Source: Larix sibirica (taxonomy: Eukaryota; Streptophyta; Pinopsida; Pinales; Pinaceae). Taken from it: a stretch of DNA of 23,958 nt. The stretch is taken from contig NWUY0300002248.1 in NCBI GenBank assembly GCA_004151065.3, positions 28,304 to 52,261 of the forward strand, in the 5' to 3' direction. The notes below the pieces were generated by a model. It saw only the letters and a program-made list of their open reading frames with translations. It did no database searches and had not been told where the DNA came from. Every line of letters starts with the position of its first letter. The first letter of the stretch is position 1. The position numbers were made by a program, and so were the translations under genes. Shown piece after piece: positions 21,063 through 23,958 of this stretch.

Positions 21063-21149
21063 TCGGGGTAGCTGCGTATTAATTCATATGGTGTCTCAGT
21101 TTCTGCAATCGGGGTTGCTACGTATCACTTGCTGTCTAGGTTTCTGCAA
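21063..21149 (+). repeat. 46/41-nt tandem repeat, unit A
   Basis: Two adjacent units, 21,063-21,108 and 21,109-21,149, both begin TCGGGGT(A/T)GCT and end GTTTCTGCAA. The second lacks five bases. They lie 20 bases after the paired TGACGTC motifs. Confidence 0.8.
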
Positions 21150-21639
21150 AGGGAAGAGTTTGCACTGTAAAGGTTTTTAATGTTGGTGGCCACCTGTATT
21201 ATGGAGTATAGTGCGCCTCGAACTTGATTTGATAGGAATAAATGAACTATTACCCTTTTTTCTGCATAGGTCGTCGTGGAGAAGGTGCCATCTATGGCAT
21301 GATATCAGCACCAACCCAAACATATACATAGTCGGTTTTCTCTGTATCCTTACAATGGTAGTAAGGAGGAAATATCGACCCCTTAGTCGAGCAGTTATTT
21401 AGTTAACATATTCTCCCTTTTCACATTTAATTTCGCTTCGTTTCCAGAGTGACACAGAAGGTGCACATTAGGTGCTTGGAAACCATCAGTGTTCGGGATG
21501 GATTCGACGCACCGTGGACAAATTAGTTCAACAAAATGCGTTTTGCTTAAAGCTTGAGGAAGGAATTTTTGCACACAATAAGCTTAGACGATCTGTTTTT
21601 CTTTGCCAATAAAATTAGAGTCTCTAGAGAAAATCAACC

Positions 21640-22097
21640 ATGGATACCCTTAGAAATCAACTATTGTAGGCTGAAGTTGATGGTCGTCTAGAGAAATCAG
21701 CAGTTGTAGAGAGAAGCGTGTTAGGTGAAGAGTTTAGAGATTTGTTGGGGAACACAACTGAATTTAGCTATTTGCAGGAAAGAAAAGCCTAGCTGATTGA
21801 GGTTTTAACAATTAAATTGAAGAAAGGGGAAACAAAAGGGAGTTTATTTGCACAAAGAAGTTTTGTTTGAGATAAATCCGGAAGTTGAATGAACAGTACT
21901 GGAAATACTGGGAAGAAGAAGTTATCGAGCTAGCAGAGTGTCGTGGAATGAAGGAGCTTTACGACTTCTCACAATGGGAGACAATTTTTGGAGTTCTGTC
22001 AGAATTTATAAGGCATGGGAATCATCATCAAAACAAAAATATATATATGGGAAACAATGGAAACCCTAGCGGGAGGATCAAAGACGACACCAATTAA
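21640..22097 (+). pseudogene. Broken reading frame of an unrecognised protein, unit A
   Basis: From ATG 21640, frame 1 is strongly coding-like: MDTLRNQLL, stop, AEVDGRLEKSAVVERSVLGE, EFRDLLGNTTEFSYLQERKA, stop, LIEVLTIKLKKGETKGSLFA, QRSFV, stop, DKSGS. Its stops are TAG 21667, TAG 21790, TGA 21868 and TGA 21886. The frame then passes to frame 3 near 21,880 and stays open to TAA 22095 (KLNEQYWKYWEEEVIELAEC, RGMKELYDFSQWETIFGVLS, EFIRHGNHH). The product is rich in Glu, Leu, Lys and Arg and looks soluble and helical. Coding-like stretches also occur upstream (MDSTHRGQISSTKCVLLKA from 21,498), so the original gene may have begun earlier. I do not recognise the family. A retrotransposon gag or a degraded cellular gene are both possible. 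Confidence 0.55.
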
Positions 22098-22122
22098 ATT
22101 TAATTGCATAGGAAGCTTATGG

Positions 22123-22123
22123 N
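22123..22123. other. Undetermined base (N) inside unit A
   Basis: A single N lies directly before the second copy of the TAACG motif. If it stands for a closed gap, the true length of the repeat unit is uncertain. Confidence 0.95.
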
Positions 22124-22157
22124 TAAGGTAACATAACACAACGTAACGTTATATTAC
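22124..22157 (+). repeat. Short TAACA/TAACG-type motif, copy 2, beside an N
   Basis: This near-copy of 19,559-19,593 (TAAGGTAACATAACACAACG and following) again lies next to an undetermined base. It is followed by A-rich DNA with two AAAGTAATTAAAAAAA words (about 22,168 and 22,215). Confidence 0.8.
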
Positions 22158-22909
22158 CAAAAATAAAAAGTAATTAAAAAAAATAATGTCGACTCATAAA
22201 CTAAAAAATTATGCAAAGTAATTAAAAAAAAAATTACACTTCAAAAAAATGGATCCCTCACGGTGCTTGATAAATTCAGGTTTAAGATGGATCAATGCTA
22301 GTTTTAATGCTTCAATATTTATTTTATTGAGAAAGGTGTGGAGGAGGTGGCGTAACACATGTGCTCTTAACATAACTGAAAGCAAAAAATAAATTTGTCC
22401 ATTGGATATAGCTTGGGTGGTTGGGGGTACTGATTCATAACCTCCCCACCCAAATTCATTTACTTGTAAGTGACATGCCGGGCTCTTAATTGAACCACCA
22501 TTGTTCAGACAATGTTCAGACTCCTTATAATATCATAGAGTAGCAGAGAAGTATCGTGGATGTGGCAGCATCGATCCCCGAGGCATGAACCACATAAAAA
22601 AATGAAAGCAAAAAATAAATTATAAAATTATTTAGTTTCAATTTTACATTTTATATATTAAATTAAAAATAAAACAAATATACATTCATTTTAAATCTAG
22701 ATTTATCAAGTATTTAGAGGGACCAAATTTCTTAAGATGATTTTTTTTTTATTATGTCCTCGACATATAGTTTTCTGTCAGGGACATTAATCGGGAGGGT
22801 TTTTGCACATTTTTTTGCAGGATGAAGGTCTTGCCAAAGTCTATAGCAATTTTTTATTTTGATGGTTTTTTTAAATATGATTTATCTCTATTTTCATTGG
22901 CTCCATCAG

Positions 22910-22967
22910 CCATGACGTCGGCCCGAGTTCTTATGCTCCAAGCCCCGCCAACGTGCTGACGTCATGG
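22910..22967. promoter_or_regulatory. Inverted pair of TGACGTC motifs (bZIP/CRE-like), unit B
   Basis: This is the exact copy of the motif pair at 20,986-21,043, with arms at 22,910-22,922 and 22,955-22,967. No base has changed, so both units keep whatever binding potential the motif has. Confidence 0.45.
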
Positions 22968-22986
22968 GAGGTTTACATGCATTCAG

Positions 22987-23073
22987 TCGGGGTAGCTGCG
23001 TATTAATTCATATGGTGTCTCAGTTTCTGCAATCGGGGTTGCTACGTATCACTTGCTGTCTAGGTTTCTGCAA
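22987..23073 (+). repeat. 46/41-nt tandem repeat, unit B
   Basis: This is the exact copy of 21,063-21,149 within the second unit. Confidence 0.8.
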
Positions 23074-23563
23074 AGGGAAGAGTTTGCACTGTAAAGGTTT
23101 TTAATGTTGGTGGCCACCTGTATTATGGAGTATAGTGCGCCTCGAACTTGATTTGATAGGAATAAATGAACTATTACCCTTTTTTCTGCATAGGTCGTCG
23201 TGGAGAAGGTGCCATCTATGGCATGATATCAGCACCAACCCAAACATATACATAGTCGGTTTTCTCTGTATCCTTACAATGGTAGTAAGGAGGAAATATC
23301 GACCCCTTAGTCGAGCAGTTATTTAGTTAACATATTCTCCCTTTTCACATTTAATTTCGCTTCGTTTCCAGAGTGACACAGAAGGTGCACATTAGGTGCT
23401 TGGAAACCATCAGTGTTCGGGATGGATTCGACGCACCGTGGACAAATTAGTTCAACAAAATGCGTTTTGCTTAAAGCTTGAGGAAGGAATTTTTGCACAC
23501 AATAAGCTTAGACGATCTGTTTTTCTTTGCCAATAAAATTAGAGTCTCTAGAGAAAATCAACC

Positions 23564-23958
23564 ATGGATACCCTTAGAAATCAACTATTGTAGGCTGAAG
23601 TTGATGGTCGTCTAGAGAAATCAGCAGTTGTAGAGAGAAGCGTGTTAGGTGAAGAGTTTAGAGATTTGTTGGGGAACACAACTGAATTTAGCTATTTGCA
23701 GGAAAGAAAAGCCTAGCTGATTGAGGTTTTAACAATTAAATCGAAGAAAGGGGAAACAAAAGGGAGTTTATTTGCACAAAGAAGTTTTGTTTGAGATAAA
23801 TCCGGAAGTTGAATGAACAGTACTGGAAATACTGGGAAGAAGAAGTTATCGAGCTAGCAGAGTGTCGTGGAATGAAGGAGCTTTACGACTTCTCACAATG
23901 GGAGACAATTTTTGGAGTTCTGTCAGAATTTATAAGGCATGGGAATCATCATCAAAAC
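23564..23958 (+). pseudogene. Broken reading frame of the unrecognised protein, unit B (partial)
   Basis: This is the copy of the frame at 21,640-22,097, cut by the window end within its frame-3 part. All four nonsense codons and the frameshift are at the same relative positions as in unit A. The one difference within it (position 23742, T to C) changes a Leu codon to Ser. The shared lesions show that the frame was already dead when the unit was duplicated, if the duplication is real. Confidence 0.55.

Larger units (their letters stand above)
20472..22395 (+). repeat. 1,924-bp head-to-tail repeat, unit A
   Basis: Positions 20,472-22,034 match 22,396-23,958 at a constant offset of 1,924 with no indel. 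By eye I find five substitutions (20484, 20502, 20512, 20697 and 21818 in unit A). The unit starts at TGTCCATTGG. The remaining 361 bases of unit A (22,035-22,395) have no second copy in view because the window ends first. They include the N at 22123 and the TAACG motif. The last bases of the unit (22,377-22,394, TGAAAGCAAAAAATAAAT) repeat an internal word found at 20,679-20,696. Confidence 0.95.
22396..23958 (+). repeat. 1,924-bp head-to-tail repeat, unit B (cut by window end)
   Basis: This is the second copy, 1,563 bases in view, identical to unit A except at five positions and with no indels. It begins at the same TGTCCATTGG word. In unit A that word is preceded by (TG)n, here by TGAAAGCAAAAAATAAATT. 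Confidence 0.95.

Noticed and set aside
21211-21402. 63-codon plus frame, repeated at 23,135-23,326
   Set aside because: It appears twice only because the whole 1,924-bp unit is duplicated. It has no ATG in frame at its start and no recognisable motif.

Overview
This window looks like a stretch of repeat-rich plant nuclear DNA. The evidence is the low coding density, the AT-rich spacers, two decayed plant-type L1 LINEs (ORF1 with a DUF4283-like region and CCHC knuckle, ORF2 with APE endonuclease, reverse transcriptase, zf-RVT and RNase H) and a Ty3/gypsy RNase H remnant. A large-genome seed plant such as a conifer would fit, but the species cannot be fixed from what is visible. No intact protein-coding gene, tRNA, rRNA or CRISPR array was found.

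Layout. Bases 1-261 (minus) hold an 87-codon open frame behind a splice-acceptor-like site, possibly an exon of a gene running off the left edge. Bases 262-5281 are AT-rich spacer with a perfect 15-bp inverted repeat and a long G-poor tract. Bases 5282-5485 (minus) are a Ty3/gypsy reverse transcriptase/RNase H tail. Two diverged 299-bp direct repeats (6121-6419 and 7765-8063) bracket about 1.3 kb of unassigned sequence, and featureless spacer continues to about 10.3 kb.

From about 10.33 to 17.15 kb lies a nearly full-length L1-type LINE on the plus strand: 5' leader, broken ORF1, broken ORF2, 3' UTR and poly(A). Its ORF2 still has a 640-codon open stretch with all the usual RT motifs, and an RNase H domain with its four acidic residues. 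A fragment of a second, different LINE follows (17.38-19.56 kb): partial ORF1 and the endonuclease part of ORF2 only. It stops next to a short motif and an undetermined base.

The right end (20,472-23,958) is a 1,924-bp unit repeated head to tail. The second copy runs off the window, and I count five differences over 1,563 aligned bases. Each unit carries paired TGACGTC-type palindromes, a 46/41-nt tandem repeat and the same broken reading frame of an unrecognised protein. The shared lesions mean the frame decayed before the duplication, unless the duplication is an assembly artefact. An undetermined base lies inside the first unit, so artefact is a live possibility.

The recognisable genes are transposon genes. 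ORF1 would supply an RNA-binding protein and ORF2 the nicking, copying and RNase H activities for target-primed reverse transcription. Neither LINE could make its proteins today. The least explained material is the repeated unit at the right end.
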